Origin: Pseudomonadota bacterium
GTDB taxonomy: Bacteria; Pseudomonadota; Alphaproteobacteria; Sphingomonadales; Sphingomonadaceae
Direction of reading: 5' to 3'
NCBI GenBank assembly: GCA_023386515.1
Contig: JAEWJQ010000140.1
Coordinates: 1 to 6,653 of the forward strand
Length of the DNA stretch: 6,653 nucleotides
The notes below the pieces were generated by a model. The model was not told the origin of the DNA, did no database searches, and saw nothing but the letters and a program-made list of their open reading frames with translations. Positions 5,544-6,653 of the stretch are shown here, in pieces. Made by a program: the position numbers and the translations under genes. Position 1 is the stretch's first letter, and each line of letters begins with the position of its first letter.

Positions 5544-6194
5544 TCAGCGATAGAAGACGTGGTTGCCGATCGATGCGATGCGGACGACGTTGCCGCCCGG
5601 GCGGCGGTTCGGCGTGTTGAAGTACAGCGCCTGCGGGGCCGGGCTGTCCCAGGCCGCGTCGAGCGCGATCTTGGCGACGGCAAGGGCGGTGCGATAGGTG
5701 GCGCGGCTCTCGTCGATCGACGGGATGGCGCCGCCGCGGACGAAGGAAAACTGGCCGCGCTGCTTGACGACACCGCAGACGTCAGAGGGGAAGCGACCCG
5801 ACTTCGACCGGTTGATGATGACGTTGGCGACGGCGAGCTGGCCGGCGAGCGGTTCGCCCTTGGCCTCGAAATAAACGGCGCCGGCCAGGCAGCGCTGCGC
5901 ATCGGAGACCTCGCCCGCGTCCTGTGCGGCGACGGCCTGGGCCAGCGTGTCGAATTCGTCCTGGTCGTCCTGATCGTCCTGCTGCGGCAGCGGCTGCACG
6001 ACGGCGGTCTGCGCGCTGGGAGCGGGAACGATAACGGGGGGGAGGGTGTTGGAGTCAGACGGAGTCGCCGTCTGGGTGGCCGTCACGACCTTGCGATCGA
6101 GGTCGGAGGCGCGGCCGGGCGAACTGGTGCTGATCAGCCCGGCGAGAGAGAAAGTCATCGCCGCGATGGTGGCGGCGCGCTGAAGGACGGTCAT
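5544..6194 (-). CDS. Exported cell wall hydrolase, SleB-type (Hydrolase_2)
   Basis: Probable periplasmic peptidoglycan hydrolase. The 216 residues begin with a signal peptide (Arg6, hydrophobic core to about 22, likely cleavage after GRA at 27-29). A low-complexity linker of about 70 residues follows, Thr/Pro-rich and then acidic, with DDQ repeats at 73-79. The catalytic domain, about 98-216, is of the SleB/CwlJ type: RCLAGAVYFEAKGE at 101-114 with the expected catalytic E110, LAVANVIINR at 120-129, FPSDVC at 135-140, GQFSF at 147-151 and a final GNHVFYR. C102 and C140 could form a disulfide. In spore formers SleB breaks down cortex; in non-sporulating alphaproteobacteria such proteins are general wall hydrolases of uncertain role. 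ATG at 6194 gives the best signal peptide, although no Shine-Dalgarno precedes it; a second ATG at residue 13 would shorten the peptide. It is 166 bases from the DUF1491 gene. Confidence 0.9.
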   Translation of the reverse strand: MTVLQRAATIAAMTFSLAGLISTSSPGRASDLDRKVVTATQTATPSDSNTLPPVIVPAPSAQTAVVQPLPQQDDQDDQDEFDTLAQAVAAQDAGEVSDAQRCLAGAVYFEAKGEPLAGQLAVANVIINRSKSGRFPSDVCGVVKQRGQFSFVRGGAIPSIDESRATYRTALAVAKIALDAAWDSPAPQALYFNTPNRRPGGNVVRIASIGNHVFYR

Positions 6195-6360
6195 TCAACT
6201 GATCAATATGCGGTGAGATCACGGACCCGACGCGTCCTTCCCGAAGGAACTGGCATCGTCCGGGCTTCCCCCCGACTGCGTCACCGATCCGTATCGCACA
6301 CGGACGCGGCACAACGCGCTTGCAACATGCGCGAGCCGTTGCGTCACACGACTGTCACCG
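6195..6360 (-). promoter_or_regulatory. Probable sleB promoter region with GTCAC repeats
   Basis: This 166-base gap before sleB should hold its promoter. On the plus strand GTCAC occurs at 6280-6284, 6343-6347 and 6354-6358; the last two start 11 bases apart, about one helix turn. A minus-strand hairpin, TCCTT-CGGG-AAGGA (6237-6250), and the pair GCAAC/GTTGC (6322-6326 with 6338-6342) are also present. CATATT just before the start resembles a -10 box but has no -35 partner. No named operator is recognised. Confidence 0.3.
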
Positions 6361-6653
6361 TCAATCGTTCAGGATCGTTTCAGCGGCGAACCGTTCGGCT
6401 TGCGCGATATCCAGTTCGATCACCCACAGATCGGGGTCGCGTTCGCGCCGCCGCCGCCAATAGTCGTCGATAGGTCCGGATGGAGTCGAATCTATCAGCG
6501 TCACTGACCCGTTCAGGTCGCGCGCGCGCTCCAGCAATCGCGATGCGCCGTCCCGGTCGACCAGCGCGATCAACAGCCCGCCGTCCTGCGCCTCGCCCCG
6601 CGCCCGCACCACCGCCAGCCCGCCCGCATCGTTGACCCGGCGCAGCAGCGCCC
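6361..6653 (-). CDS. DUF1491 family protein, 3' part (N-terminus outside the window)
   Basis: Protein of unknown function found in alphaproteobacteria. The frame is open to the right edge, so the start lies beyond it. The visible part, about 97 residues, starts ALLRRVNDAGGLAVVRARG, runs through GGLLIALVDRDG, and ends with the family hallmarks RRRRERDPDLWVIELD and AERFAAETI. No signal peptide or membrane segment is seen, and it is probably a small cytoplasmic protein of about 110 residues. A GTG at 6612 could be misread as a start, but the family similarity continues upstream of it. It runs in the same direction as sleB, with a 166-base gap that makes a shared promoter uncertain. The family has no established activity, and I infer none. 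Confidence 0.85.
   Translation of the reverse strand, partial: ALLRRVNDAGGLAVVRARGEAQDGGLLIALVDRDGASRLLERARDLNGSVTLIDSTPSGPIDDYWRRRRERDPDLWVIELDIAQAERFAAETILND

Noticed and set aside
6367..6381. GTTC-N7-TTTC, a near match to the SOS box
   Set aside because: One half-site is imperfect and it lies within the end of the DUF1491 coding region, far from a start that it would control.
5559..6473. 304-codon plus-strand open frame antisense to sleB
   Set aside because: It is opposite the well-supported hydrolase and its translation has no recognisable domain.

Overview
The window is a stretch of high-GC alphaproteobacterial chromosome, most likely from a sphingomonad (Sphingomonas or a close relative). 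The evidence is the style of the proteins (FtsK, LolA, Xth, long RibA, MmcB, a SleB-type hydrolase and DUF1491), their order, and an alphaproteobacterial-type SOS box. It looks like conserved housekeeping DNA rather than an island. I see no transposase, integrase, tRNA, rRNA, CRISPR array or phage gene.

Layout. Positions 1-4925 carry four rightward genes. They are the 3' part of ftsK (DNA translocase, cut by the left edge), lolA (periplasmic lipoprotein chaperone), xth (exonuclease III-type AP endonuclease) and ribA (GTP cyclohydrolase II with a degenerate N-terminal domain). lolA and xth are separated by a gene-free stretch of about 365 bases, which holds a strong terminator-like hairpin and a cluster of short inverted repeats. 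ribA overlaps the xth stop codon by four bases, so the two are probably translated in a coupled way. Positions 5002-6653 carry three leftward genes: the DUF1491 gene (cut by the right edge), sleB-like cell wall hydrolase, and mmcB. The two blocks converge at a hairpin just after ribA.

How the genes relate. Two themes recur. One is genome maintenance: FtsK moves chromosomes at division, Xth repairs abasic sites, and MmcB is a nuclease-fold SOS protein. The other is the envelope: LolA carries lipoproteins and the SleB-like enzyme trims peptidoglycan. The clearest regulatory signal is a perfect GTTC-N7-GTTC LexA box at 5506-5520, directly before mmcB. A 9-bp inverted repeat beside it spans both candidate mmcB start codons.

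I do not see a clearly new multi-gene system. The items most worth a second look are the mmcB control region, the lolA-xth spacer, the degenerate RibA N-terminal domain, and a CtrA-like site upstream of lolA.
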